Positions 18,676 through 28,005 of a stretch of DNA of 64,000 nucleotides are shown piece after piece. The translations under genes and the position numbers were made by a program. The number at the start of each line of letters is the position of its first letter. The first letter of the stretch is position 1. Source of the DNA: Anaerotignum sp. (GTDB lineage: Bacteria > Bacillota > Clostridia > Lachnospirales > Anaerotignaceae); NCBI RefSeq assembly GCF_030625865.1, contig NZ_DAOUQB010000001.1:62001-126000 (forward strand). The letters are read 5' to 3'. The notes under the pieces were generated by a model. It worked only from the letters and a program-made list of their open reading frames with translations, searched no databases and had not been told where the DNA came from.

Positions 18676-21600
18676 ATGAATTCAGCACAGAGGGAGAGTT
18701 TTGCGTGTTTGTTAAATGCCATGGGGGAAGTGGCGGTATTTGTTGTTTGTCGGGATACTCAAGCCATATTATTTTGTAACAATGAGGCCAAAAGGCAAGA
18801 AGAAACAGGTGGAAGGCTGAAAGAACATTGGGGGGAATTTTTTCATTGCTTTGAAGACAATATAAATCAAGATGGAAATTATACAAAAACCATCATAGAT
18901 GAAACAGCAAAGAAAGTACTGCGTATGTCTGTAACTAAAATAGTATGGGGAACGGAAGAAATTCCAGCTTTTTCAATTGTATTTACGCCTGTTTTAAGGG
19001 GGAAAGGTGCTGAAATGCATTTTAATTTCTTTGAAAGTTTAGACGTCATACTATCAGAGGGATATGTACACAGCGGCATGGTTAATTTAACAAAAAATGA
19101 ATACAATAATATATTACCTGATTTTTACAGCCAAAAAGCGTTTTTTAATGCTACAAGCTATGATGAAATGATTGAATCACTCAGTGGGCGGGTACATCCC
19201 ATCCATGGGGAACAAATCAAAGAAGTTTATGGCAAAGAACGGTTGATACAGGATTACAATGCAGGAAAAAAAAGAATTAGCCATGATTACTTACTTCAAA
19301 ATGAAAATGAGGTGTACCGCTGGGTAAGAGGCAGTGTGGTATTCCCAAAAAACAGGGGAGATGCAGATGTAAAGGCTGTGATGTTATGGAGGGAAATCGA
19401 AGCAGAAAAGGGGTTTGCACAGCAGCTTTTAATGGAACAAGAGGCGCTTTTTGACAGCCTGCCGGGATATGTACTAAAGATAGCAGTGGGCGAGGAAATT
19501 ACGTTTTTGGAAGCCAGCAAATCATTTTATGACGTTTTTGGGGAAATGAATGATAACTATCATGTGGGAGATAACGTTTTTATTGAAGATAAGGAGTTTG
19601 TAGTTTCGGAAATTAAAGAAAAAGGGAATTTGGGACAGTCTATTTCCTTTGAATGCCGTGTATGCAACAAGGATGGGAAAATCGTTTGGGCTCAATGTGA
19701 AGGAAAATTGGTAGGGCATCAAATGGGAAAACCCATATATTTGATGATTTTGCTTGATATCAGTAATATGAAGGAAGCACAGGCACAGTTAATACAAGAA
19801 AGAGAACGTTATCGTTTAGCAGTAGTAAATATGGCAGATGGGATTTTTGAGTATTATGTAAAAGAGGATTATTTTATATTTCATAGCACCGATAGGTGCA
19901 ATAGAGGAACACTAAGGGTTCGGAATTATGTAAAAAATCTGAAGGAGAATTCTTTTTTTCCCGCAGAAGCAGCCGCATTGCTTATAAAAATATTGCATGG
20001 CGAGGGCGCAGGTGCTGAAATGGAAATCTGCTTGGGGAAACATAAACAGAGAGAATGGTTTTTTTGTCAGGGAATTCCTATATTTCATGAGGGAGCGGTA
20101 AAGAAAGTAGTCGGGACATTCCGCTCCATTGATAGGATAAAAAAGGAACAGCTGCGTGTTGAAGGGGAACTTCAGATTGAACAGAAAAAATGTCGTATGT
20201 CAAATCAAAGGTTTTTGCAAGTAGTGAATCAATTATATGATTTAATTATAGAGGTAGATATAAAAAGCCGAAAAACTTATATTTGGAAGGATGCAGAAAA
20301 TTATTCATTGCTAATTCCTCGAGATGAAACCCTATATGATTTTTTGACAACAGGTTGTTTTGAATTGGTTCATTCTGAGTATTGTGAGTTGGCGAGGGAG
20401 AGGTTTTCTCTTTATTCTTTGATGAAGGAGTTTCACAGGGGGAAAAAAGAGATTATGCTGGAGGTGCCCGGACGTAACAGTATGGGGGTTTATCGTTGGT
20501 ATCGTATTCAAGTTCAACTGATAGAGGAGGATGTGCATTCTAGTCGTGTCATGGTTTACTTTAAAGATATTGATGAGCAAAAATCAAGAGAGGCCTTGCA
20601 GCAAAGTGCCTTAGAAGATGCGCTAAGACTGGCAGAGCGAGCAAATGCAGCAAAAAGCGAATTCTTATCTCGTATATCCCATGATATTAGAACGCCTTTG
20701 AATGCAATCATGGGTATGGTAGCGATTGCAGAGTCAAATTTGGATTGCAAGGAAAAGACAACAGATTGTTTGCACAAAATCAATTCTTCTTCAAGGTATC
20801 TTTTGGATCTAATAAATGATATTTTGGATATGAGCAAAATAGAGAGTGGGAAAATGCCCCTTAATATAAAAGAGTTTGACATTCATGAGTTGCTTCATGG
20901 GCCTATAGTTTATGGTTATACCCAAGGACAAATAAAAGGGCAGGAGTTTATTGTACAGATAAAAGGGGAGGCAGAAGAAGTTTTTGAAGGTGATTTACTG
21001 AGAATTAATCAAATTTTAATGAATCTTTTGAGCAATGCATTTAAATATACTCCGAAAAAAGGGAAAATTTCATTATCAGCTGAAGAAAAACAGTTGGATG
21101 AAAGCAATATTTTGCTTCAAATAGAAGTTGAGGATAATGGAATTGGGATACAAAAGAACTATCTGGAAAAACTTTTCGTTCCTTTTGAGCAAGGAGAAGG
21201 TGGATTGAAATTTGGTGGAACAGGATTAGGACTGGCTATTTCACAAAATTTAGCAATGCTTATGGGCGGACAAATTTTCGTTGAAAGTGAGGAAGGAAGA
21301 GGAAGTGTTTTTCGGGTTGAGATTCCTTTAAAAAGAAAGACAGAAAATGTTCCCTTTTTATCGGACAAAGTGTTATCAGTAGAGGAAGAAAATGTGAATT
21401 TGGGCATAACCGGAGACGGAGTTATGGAAAATAATGAAAAGGCTAGCGTTCTCTTAGCTGAAGATAACGAAATGAATGTGGAAATTGTAAAAACCCTTTT
21501 GGAAATGTGTGACATTACTGTTGATGTGGCAAGAAACGGACTGGAATGTGCTGCAATTTTTCAGCGGTCAGAAGAGGGGAATTACCTTGCTATACTTATG

Positions 21601-21828
21601 GATGTTCAGATGCCGGTTATGAATGGTTATGAGGCAACAAAGATTATTCGTAAAATGAATCGGGAGGACGCGGCTGGTATACCCATTATTGCCATGACCG
21701 CCAACACCTTTTCTTCGGACATTGGGGAGACTTTGGCGGCGGGAATGACGGATCATATCCCCAAGCCCATTGATATGACGGCCTTGCTTGATTTGCTAAA
21801 GAGCTATGAGCAGGCAAAAAGGCCATAA
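18676..21828 (+). CDS. orphan hybrid sensor histidine kinase/response regulator
   Basis: A 1050-residue cytoplasmic-looking protein with no clear membrane segment. The N-terminal 630 residues look like several PAS-type sensor modules in series (e.g. YRWVRGSVVF about 240; a PAS with WAQCEGKLVG about 360; YRWYRIQVQL about 605). HisKA follows with H669 in SRISHDIRTPLNAIMG, then HATPase with N and G boxes (NQILMNLLSNAFKYTP, GGTGLGLAIS). A receiver domain at the end has D976 in LMDVQMPVMNGYEA. The start follows AAAGGGGG. There is no adjacent regulator or output gene. The ligand is unknown. Confidence 0.9.
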   Translation: MNSAQRESFACLLNAMGEVAVFVVCRDTQAILFCNNEAKRQEETGGRLKEHWGEFFHCFEDNINQDGNYTKTIIDETAKKVLRMSVTKIVWGTEEIPAFSIVFTPVLRGKGAEMHFNFFESLDVILSEGYVHSGMVNLTKNEYNNILPDFYSQKAFFNATSYDEMIESLSGRVHPIHGEQIKEVYGKERLIQDYNAGKKRISHDYLLQNENEVYRWVRGSVVFPKNRGDADVKAVMLWREIEAEKGFAQQLLMEQEALFDSLPGYVLKIAVGEEITFLEASKSFYDVFGEMNDNYHVGDNVFIEDKEFVVSEIKEKGNLGQSISFECRVCNKDGKIVWAQCEGKLVGHQMGKPIYLMILLDISNMKEAQAQLIQERERYRLAVVNMADGIFEYYVKEDYFIFHSTDRCNRGTLRVRNYVKNLKENSFFPAEAAALLIKILHGEGAGAEMEICLGKHKQREWFFCQGIPIFHEGAVKKVVGTFRSIDRIKKEQLRVEGELQIEQKKCRMSNQRFLQVVNQLYDLIIEVDIKSRKTYIWKDAENYSLLIPRDETLYDFLTTGCFELVHSEYCELARERFSLYSLMKEFHRGKKEIMLEVPGRNSMGVYRWYRIQVQLIEEDVHSSRVMVYFKDIDEQKSREALQQSALEDALRLAERANAAKSEFLSRISHDIRTPLNAIMGMVAIAESNLDCKEKTTDCLHKINSSSRYLLDLINDILDMSKIESGKMPLNIKEFDIHELLHGPIVYGYTQGQIKGQEFIVQIKGEAEEVFEGDLLRINQILMNLLSNAFKYTPKKGKISLSAEEKQLDESNILLQIEVEDNGIGIQKNYLEKLFVPFEQGEGGLKFGGTGLGLAISQNLAMLMGGQIFVESEEGRGSVFRVEIPLKRKTENVPFLSDKVLSVEEENVNLGITGDGVMENNEKASVLLAEDNEMNVEIVKTLLEMCDITVDVARNGLECAAIFQRSEEGNYLAILMDVQMPVMNGYEATKIIRKMNREDAAGIPIIAMTANTFSSDIGETLAAGMTDHIPKPIDMTALLDLLKSYEQAKRP

Positions 21829-22183
21829 AGAAAGAAAACAAGAATTTTTGATTATTTTATCAAGCTGTTATAGGTATACATAATACAAGTTGAAAATTTT
21901 TGTCTGAAGTGTAATGGCAGGGTACGGTATGAAACAACCAAACTATGGGCTTTATCATCATATAATAAAAAGTGCACCGTGAGTTTATAAGAGGATAGTA
22001 ACGTGGTGAAAATATCGAATTAATGGGGAATTGCTGGAACATAAAATAATCCCCTTACTTTTAAAGGTTATTTATGATAAATTGTAATATAGAGATATAT
22101 TGTGCAAAAACTGTACTTTTCTCGATATATTTTGTATAATGGGGAAAGAAATTTATTCTGACCTATGCTATGGGGGGCAGCAA
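21829..22183 (+). other. intergenic region before walR
   Basis: A 355-base AT-rich gap. I find no gene and no convincing terminator for the kinase. A TGTAAT at 22083 and a promoter near 22112-22140 are the only signals. A weak GGGG...CCCC pairing around 22023-22056 has no T run. Confidence 0.5.
22112..22140 (+). promoter_or_regulatory. likely walR promoter
   Basis: TGTACT, 17 bases, TATAAT (22135-22140), 44 bases before the walR ATG. The -10 is perfect and the -35 weak, as in activated promoters. The -35 is itself TGT-initial, and another TGT hexamer lies 11 bases upstream (22101). This hints at degenerate WalR-type half-sites. Confidence 0.5.
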
Positions 22184-22876
22184 ATGGATAAAAAAATATT
22201 AATTGTAGATGACGAAAAAAATATTGTTGACATTATAGCGTTTAATTTAAAAAAGGAAGGCTACAAAATTTTAAAAGCTGGGGATGGAGCAGAAGGGGTT
22301 AAGCTTACCATGGAGGAAAACCCAGACTTGATCTTGCTGGACATTATGATGCCTAAAATGGACGGTTATGAGGCCTGCAAGAAAATAAGAGAAAAGAAAA
22401 ATACACCCATTATTATGCTTACAGCACGTGCGGAAGAAGTTGATAAGGTTCTGGGGCTTGAACTGGGGGCGGATGACTATGTTACAAAGCCTTTTAGTGT
22501 TAGAGAGCTGATGGCAAGAGTGAAAGCAAATTTACGCCGCCAAATTGTCCGGGAAGAACCGACGCAGGATGAGGCAGAGGGCTGTGTTTTTGGCAGGCTG
22601 AATGTGAATTTGGAAAGATACGAGGTTCGCAAGGATGGGCGGGTACTTGACTTAACTTTGCGTGAGTTTGAACTCTTAAAATTCCTTACCCAACAAAAGG
22701 GGCAAGTTTTTTCCCGAGAAATTCTTTTAGAGAAGGTTTGGGGATATGAGTATTTCGGGGATGTTCGTACGGTAGACGTTACGGTTCGCCGTTTGCGGGA
22801 GAAGCTGGAGGATGATCCGGGAAAGCCACAATATATCCTAACCAAAAGAGGCGTAGGCTATTATTTTGATTGTTAA
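22184..22876 (+). CDS. walR: response regulator WalR
   Basis: An OmpR/PhoB-family regulator of 230 residues, the usual WalR length. The receiver domain (1-120) has the acidic pair DDE near residue 9, phosphoacceptor D53 in [11 protein letters not shown], and the TAR...K switch ([12 protein letters not shown]). A winged-helix domain follows (about 135-230; [18 protein letters not shown]). WalRK controls cell-wall hydrolases and is usually essential in low-GC Gram-positives. Identity rests on the following walK, walH, walI and walJ. The ATG at 22184 follows GGGGGGCAG; upstream in-frame ATGs lack a site. Confidence 0.93.
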   Translation: MDKKILIVDDEKNIVDIIAFNLKKEGYKILKAGDGAEGVKLTMEENPDLILLDIMMPKMDGYEACKKIREKKNTPIIMLTARAEEVDKVLGLELGADDYVTKPFSVRELMARVKANLRRQIVREEPTQDEAEGCVFGRLNVNLERYEVRKDGRVLDLTLREFELLKFLTQQKGQVFSREILLEKVWGYEYFGDVRTVDVTVRRLREKLEDDPGKPQYILTKRGVGYYFDC

Positions 22877-22887
22877 GGAAGACGGGG

Positions 22888-24675
22888 TTGGAGCCTTTGC
22901 GAAGTATTAAATGGAAGTTAATAATCATGTATCTTGGGCTTGTGCTGATTGTGATGATTGTCAGCGGTTCTTATATTTTGCTGAGCCTTAGAAATATAGA
23001 GATGGAAAAATCCAGGAGTCAGCTGGAATCATATGCAGAAAAGATTGAAGAACAAGTTATCCAAAATAATGACACAGAACATTTTCAGGATAAGATTCTT
23101 GGCGCAGATAGTAATGCCGTGGGGATTCAAGGTAATATTTTGGATGCCAAGGGCAATACCATTGCGTCTACTTCTGTGTTACAGGAGCCATATCCTGTTT
23201 ATACGGATCAGGCCATTATTGCCGCCATGAATGGAACTCCTTCTTTTTCCTCGGGGAAAAAGAGTACGGATTCCTTTGGACTATTGAAGGAATGGATGAG
23301 CTATGCAACGCCCATTCAAGGGACGGATGGTAATGTGTCTTATATCATCTATACCCGCCTGGATGCAGGAGATATGCGCACTAGTTTGGATGAGACAACG
23401 AAAACCATTATTATTGCAGTTGCCATTTCCTTGTTTTTAGCCATTATCATGGGCTATGTATTTGCCCAAACGTTGACAGGCCCTATCTTGGCGTTGACAA
23501 AGGGCGCAAAAAACATGGCTGAGGGAAATTTTGAGCAAAGCTTAAAAGTGCGAAGTTCTGATGAAATTGGACAGTTGACCAGTAGTTTTAATTATATGGC
23601 ATCTGAGTTGACTAAAAATATGTCAGAGATCTATCAGGAAAAGAACCGTTTGGAAATCTTGCTTCATAATATGAGTGATGGCGTCATTTCTTTCAATAAA
23701 GATGGTGGCTTTATGCTTGCCAACACAGCTGCAACGGAAATGCTGGAAGTTGATAAAATTGATATGGATTTTTCTACCTTTATCCGAAAGTATGACATAA
23801 ATTCCGGTGTATATTTGGATATGGGGAGTGAACCGTCTCAAAAAGTAACCTTCCCCGTTGGTAAGCAATACATTAATGCAACCTTTACCCCATATTACAA
23901 TGCGACAGGGCAAATTGAGGGCGTAGTTGTTGTACTGCAGGATATTACAGAGCAGAAGAAGTTGGATGATATGCGCAAAGAGTTTGTGGCCAATGTTTCC
24001 CATGAACTACGAACCCCTCTTACAACAGTGAAAAGTTATACGGAAACACTCATGGATGGCGCGATAGATGACAAAGAAATTGCCATGGAATTTTTAGGTA
24101 TTATTGATAGTGAGGCTGACCGAATGGCTTTCTTGGTTCGGGATTTGCTTCAGCTATCTCGATTTGATAATAAACAGGTGCATTTGGATATTTCGAAAAT
24201 CGAAATGAACGAATTTTTATGTTTAACAGTGAAGCAAAATAAAATTCATGCTGAGGCCAAAAGACAGCAGTTAACTTTTGAACCATACGCGGAACCGGTA
24301 GTGATACATGGGGATAGAGACCGAGTGGGTCAGGTTGTAAATAATATCGTTACAAATGCAATCAAATACAGCCTGGAACAGGCTTCCATTAAAATTTATA
24401 TTACGGAAGATGACACTTATTATAAAATTTCTGTAAAGGATACGGGTATGGGGATTGCACGTGAGGATTTGCCACGTATTTTTGAACGTTTTTACCGTGT
24501 GGATAAAGCCAGAAGCCGCGCCATGGGAGGTACGGGACTTGGGCTTGCCATCGCCAAAGAAATTATGGAAAGCCATGGAGGAAGGCTGATTGCAGAAAGT
24601 GAGTATGGAAAAGGGACAACCATGACCATGTGGTTTCCTAAAAAGTCACCTGAGCTACGCTATACAGAAGGATAA
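22888..24675 (+). CDS. walK: sensor histidine kinase WalK
   Basis: A 595-residue membrane kinase. TM1 at about 7-30, an extracellular PAS/Cache-like domain (about 31-170), TM2 about 172-195, HAMP about 196-248, cytoplasmic PAS about 255-360, HisKA with H372 in FVANVSHELRTPLTT, and HATPase (NNIVTNAIKYS, DTGMGI, GGTGLGLAIAKE). I choose the TTG at 22888 because AAGGAAG (22875-22881) is 6 bases upstream. An in-frame TTG at 22870 overlaps walR's end. The domain order equals that of Bacillus WalK. The gap to walR is 11 bases, so co-translation is expected. Confidence 0.94.
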   Translation: MEPLRSIKWKLIIMYLGLVLIVMIVSGSYILLSLRNIEMEKSRSQLESYAEKIEEQVIQNNDTEHFQDKILGADSNAVGIQGNILDAKGNTIASTSVLQEPYPVYTDQAIIAAMNGTPSFSSGKKSTDSFGLLKEWMSYATPIQGTDGNVSYIIYTRLDAGDMRTSLDETTKTIIIAVAISLFLAIIMGYVFAQTLTGPILALTKGAKNMAEGNFEQSLKVRSSDEIGQLTSSFNYMASELTKNMSEIYQEKNRLEILLHNMSDGVISFNKDGGFMLANTAATEMLEVDKIDMDFSTFIRKYDINSGVYLDMGSEPSQKVTFPVGKQYINATFTPYYNATGQIEGVVVVLQDITEQKKLDDMRKEFVANVSHELRTPLTTVKSYTETLMDGAIDDKEIAMEFLGIIDSEADRMAFLVRDLLQLSRFDNKQVHLDISKIEMNEFLCLTVKQNKIHAEAKRQQLTFEPYAEPVVIHGDRDRVGQVVNNIVTNAIKYSLEQASIKIYITEDDTYYKISVKDTGMGIAREDLPRIFERFYRVDKARSRAMGGTGLGLAIAKEIMESHGGRLIAESEYGKGTTMTMWFPKKSPELRYTEG

Positions 24676-24723
24676 CAATCGTATTTCTGCGAAAAAAACC
24701 GCTTATTTTGCAGTAGAAAAAGT

Positions 24724-24778
24724 TGTTATGAAACTGTAAGCCCGTTGTAACATGAATGTAATATTTCCAGTATATAAT
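24724..24778 (+). promoter_or_regulatory. array of four WalR-type half-sites plus promoter
   Basis: Four direct hexamers at exact 11-bp steps: TGTTAT (24724), TGTAAG (24735), TGTAAC (24746), TGTAAT (24757). Three fit the WalR half-site TGTWAH and the other differs at its last base. Spacing matches the TGTWAH-N5-TGTWAH rule. A perfect -10 TATAAT lies at 24773-24778. The last repeats cover the -35 region, which has no consensus of its own, as expected for a response-regulator-activated promoter. It drives the secreted Ig-like gene and, probably, walH and walI. Confidence 0.8.
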
Positions 24779-24825
24779 AGTAAAGTAACGATATTATTCT
24801 GTACAATGGAATGGAGGTGTCTGGA

Positions 24826-25287
24826 ATGAAACAGAGAAGCAAGAATTTTGTAGTATTTATGATTGCAATGATGCTTTCTTTTTCACCCGTTTGCGCCTTT
24901 GCTGATGAGATAAATAATCCGGCACCGTTTTCAATTACAAGTGGGCTGGGTTTTAACGAAGACGATCAGGATGTTACGTTTGATGATTCTCGTATGGTTT
25001 ATGGGGAGACTGCACCTTTTGCAGGTATTTCCGTGACTGTTTGCCGAATGGATTCGGAAGGAGTTATGTTTGAGGATTACAACGATACTTTGGAAGTAGG
25101 GTCTTTGGGCATTTTTAGTACGGTGCTTCCTCTAGAACTGGGAACCAATTATATCGAAATAACGGTTAACGGTGAGGACTATGAGGAGGAAACTTATTGC
25201 TATGAAGTGAAAAGAAAGCCTCAGGCAGTGAAGGAAGAACTAAAAAGCATGATTGCTTTACCTGGTTTAATGCCAAAATACGAATAA
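24826..25287 (+). CDS. secreted Ig-like beta-sandwich protein in the wal operon
   Basis: A 153-residue protein with a signal peptide: basic MKQRSK, hydrophobic core to about residue 24, and a likely cleavage after AFA. The mature part has the pattern of a single bacterial Ig-like or glucodextranase-B-like domain (MVYGETAPFAGISVTV ... GSLGIFSTVLPLELGTNYIEITV). A positive tail follows (KRKPQAVKEELK). It is not a usual wal-cluster member. GGAGGTG lies just before the ATG; an in-frame start at 24811 overlaps that site. It follows a WalR-type array. A role in sensing or binding the cell wall is inference. Confidence 0.75.
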   Translation: MKQRSKNFVVFMIAMMLSFSPVCAFADEINNPAPFSITSGLGFNEDDQDVTFDDSRMVYGETAPFAGISVTVCRMDSEGVMFEDYNDTLEVGSLGIFSTVLPLELGTNYIEITVNGEDYEEETYCYEVKRKPQAVKEELKSMIALPGLMPKYE

Positions 25288-25320
25288 AAAAATAAATTAT
25301 AGAAAAAGCGGTGGGATCAA

Positions 25321-26730
25321 ATGAAATTATACAAAATTACTAATTTTGTCATTGTTGCTTTGGTCATAGCTGCGGTTTATCAAACAGGAGAGTTATGGCT
25401 TGAGGGAACATCGAGTCATAACTTTTTTAATGTGCTGATGCAGGGAGAATCCCAAATAAGCAAAGAAGCAGATGGAAATGTTCTTTTGGCAACGCGCTAT
25501 GCTGTCGGGGAAGGAGAGGGAACTTTTTCTGTTTATTATCCTGATGAAACAGGAACCAGTAACCTTTTACACGAGGCAAACAGTGTTTTGAATGAAATTT
25601 TATCGGCGAAGGATAGCCAAGCAGAGTTTGTAACGGCCGATTGGAAAGAAATTCTTGCAAAACGTTGTATTGTAATGCAGTATGACTTTATGGTATCTGC
25701 AGATGAATATTTAAGTGATTACAAGCGGCTGAAAAATAACAATAAGATGGATTCTTTTGATTATATTACAATTATTCCCTCTAAGCGTCCAGGGGAAGAG
25801 AGTAAAGCTTTTTTTGTAAATTCCAAAACCAATGAAAGCCTATGTTATACTACAATAAAAAGTCAATCTGCGGCGGATTTTTATGAAAAACTTGTAACGG
25901 ACAAAAATACCATGACATATATTTCCACGGGGCAGAAAACAGGGGCATCCGTCATTTGGCGAAATCTATTTTTACCCCAATGGGCAGATTTACCGTATCA
26001 CTATAGCAGTTTACGTGAAGTTCCCGCTTTTGAGAAAGATGGGGTGGTGAGTCGTGTCAATATGGAAAGTACGGTGAAAGGATTTTTCCGAAACTTTTCT
26101 GTAGACTGGAGCACAAAGGACGAGAGCGGAGACTTTGTTTTTAGTGATGACCAAACAGTGATAAAATATTATCCGAAAATACGGGTTTTGGAGTATTACA
26201 GTTACGAAGCCTATGGGAATGATAAGAATAACACCAGTTTGCTAGAGGGATACCAAATCAGCTGTAATTTTTTGGAAAATGATTCCTCGTTGACTACGGA
26301 TATTTTTTTGGCGGATATTGAGACAAAGAGCAACGAAACAATATATTATTTTGACTATGCCGTGAACAATTTGCCTGTTAATCTTTCTGTGGCATTGCAG
26401 GAAAAAATCGGCAGCAAACATGCAATAACGGTAACCATTCGCAACCAAAGAGTTAAGAAATATCAGCGGTATGTGGTAAATTATGAAACTTCACCTGGAC
26501 AAGATATGGAGTTAGATGTTCAGTTTATTGATGCTTTGGATGAAGCCAATAAAACCTATCAAAAAACGGTGGAGGAAAAAGTTATTACTGATGTAAAAAA
26601 TATTTCTTTGGGCTATTACGTTGATCTTACAGGAAAGCAAGGATTAAAGTGGTTCGTCACACTATATGATTATTTATTTGTAACTGACACCCTAACAGAT
26701 CCCGTTGCTGAAGTGAACAATATTTCGTAG
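25321..26730 (+). CDS. walH: WalRK regulatory protein WalH (YycH family)
   Basis: A 469-residue protein with one N-terminal membrane anchor (FVIVALVIAAVYQTGELWL, about 8-27) and a long extracellular part, as in YycH. The position after walK and before walI is the family's standard order. In Bacillus YycH and YycI bind WalK in the membrane and hold its activity down. Sequence similarity to YycH is diffuse, so the name rests on topology, length and synteny. The ATG follows AGCGGTGGG. The stop lies 52 bases before walI. Confidence 0.8.
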   Translation: MKLYKITNFVIVALVIAAVYQTGELWLEGTSSHNFFNVLMQGESQISKEADGNVLLATRYAVGEGEGTFSVYYPDETGTSNLLHEANSVLNEILSAKDSQAEFVTADWKEILAKRCIVMQYDFMVSADEYLSDYKRLKNNNKMDSFDYITIIPSKRPGEESKAFFVNSKTNESLCYTTIKSQSAADFYEKLVTDKNTMTYISTGQKTGASVIWRNLFLPQWADLPYHYSSLREVPAFEKDGVVSRVNMESTVKGFFRNFSVDWSTKDESGDFVFSDDQTVIKYYPKIRVLEYYSYEAYGNDKNNTSLLEGYQISCNFLENDSSLTTDIFLADIETKSNETIYYFDYAVNNLPVNLSVALQEKIGSKHAITVTIRNQRVKKYQRYVVNYETSPGQDMELDVQFIDALDEANKTYQKTVEEKVITDVKNISLGYYVDLTGKQGLKWFVTLYDYLFVTDTLTDPVAEVNNIS

Positions 26731-26782
26731 GGAAATATTGTCGTTGAAAAAGAGGTTAGGTGCCGAAGAAAGGAGGCAGGTC

Positions 26783-27646
26783 ATGGAATGGGCAGGTGCT
26801 AAGCGCTTTGTAATTGTTTTGCTGCTTATCTTAAATATAATATTGGCTGGGTTAAATATCCAGCAAAAGCGGGATAACACCATGACTTCTGCCCAGGAAA
26901 AGGCGATTTTTGAAGTTTTGTCCCAAAATGGAATTACCTTATATACAGATTTAAATATTGATACAAAGCCTATGTATCGCTTGGAGGCAAAAGTTCCTTC
27001 TTACAGCAAGGAAGATTTGGAGGCTGCTATTTTTGATGGAGAAAAGACAAAAGTTTCTGTAGGTACAAAAACCGTCTATAAAACAGAGAATGAAATTCTT
27101 ACATTAGAGGGAGATAAAGGGACTTTTGTGGATAAAACCGTGGAAAAGGGTTTGATTAATTTAAACAAGGAGGCAGCAATAAAACTGGCAGAACACAAGA
27201 TGCAACAAATGGAACCGATTTTTGGGGAATATGAGCTTTGCTATTCTTTTAAAGAAGAAGATGGATGGCGGATTGATTTTTGCTCCATCTATAAAGACGA
27301 AGTTGTTTTTTCCAATCATTTTTCGTTTTTTGTGTCCGATCAAGGAATTTATCAGCTGGACTTTACATATTGCGAAATAACGGGAATGACCCAGGAAAAG
27401 AAAGAAATTTGCATGGAGGATGAAGCGTTAATGACTTTTATGCAGGAGTGGAATAAACGTGACAGCGCCGAAGATGCAGCAATACAGAAATTGGAGATTG
27501 GGTACGATTTAATGGAACAAGGTCAAGCAGTAATGGGAACGGGGTTATTTTTGGAACCATGTTATCGTATTTATCTTATGGAAGAAAGTGAGCCTTATCT
27601 GGTGAATGCTTACACTTGCCAAATCGTAAAAAAGGATGTAAAATAA
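26783..27646 (+). CDS. walI: WalRK regulatory protein WalI (YycI family)
   Basis: A 287-residue protein with the short YycI-type start, MEWAGAKRFVIVLLLILNI, one membrane helix at about 8-27 and an extracellular remainder. I use the ATG at 26783 because AGGAGG (26771-26776) is 6 bases before it. An in-frame TTG at 26738 would add an unlikely basic leader. In Bacillus WalI and WalH act together on WalK. Its C-terminal region is rich in charged beta-type segments (YPSYSKEDL-like and YLVNAYTCQIV end), consistent with the YycI fold. Confidence 0.8.
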   Translation: MEWAGAKRFVIVLLLILNIILAGLNIQQKRDNTMTSAQEKAIFEVLSQNGITLYTDLNIDTKPMYRLEAKVPSYSKEDLEAAIFDGEKTKVSVGTKTVYKTENEILTLEGDKGTFVDKTVEKGLINLNKEAAIKLAEHKMQQMEPIFGEYELCYSFKEEDGWRIDFCSIYKDEVVFSNHFSFFVSDQGIYQLDFTYCEITGMTQEKKEICMEDEALMTFMQEWNKRDSAEDAAIQKLEIGYDLMEQGQAVMGTGLFLEPCYRIYLMEESEPYLVNAYTCQIVKKDVK

Positions 27647-28005
27647 TCAATAACTTAACGGGCTTTGGGAAGCTTCCTGCTTTTTTAGACAGATATCTTT
27701 TTAAAAAGGATTGTGTAGGAGGACAAGCTTTAGAAGAAATACAACTTGTTGTAAAACGTTTTTCGTTATGTAAAACCATTTTGCCATTGGTCTTGATTAG
27801 AGGGGGATGCCCCTTTTTTCTTCTGTGCAACAGAAAGGCTGAATTTGAAGAGAAGGAAAAAAGACTTTTCTCAATTACTTTTTCATGATATAATTCGAAT
27901 GGCTGGGTCAACAAGAAAAAAATCGGTTGAAACAAAAAAAGAAAGCCCGGCTTTCGTGTACAAAGGGAATATCCTTTGGCAATTCATTGGAAGGATGAAC
28001 GTTTA
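27647..28005 (+). other. intergenic region with terminator and murA promoter
   Basis: A short stem AGGGG/CCCCT with a TTTTTT tail (27801-27819) can end the wal transcript. TATAAT at 27889-27894 is a probable -10 for murA, with only a T-rich -35. A 90-codon open frame at 27616-27888 overlaps walI and the terminator, and is unlikely to be a gene. Confidence 0.6.

Noticed and set aside
27750-27774. Two TGTAAA hexamers as a possible WalR site before murA
   Set aside because: They are 19 bases apart, not 11, so they do not fit the WalR spacing.
27616-27888. 90-codon frame between walI and murA
   Set aside because: Overlaps the end of walI and the terminator at 27801. No ribosome site, composition not protein-like.
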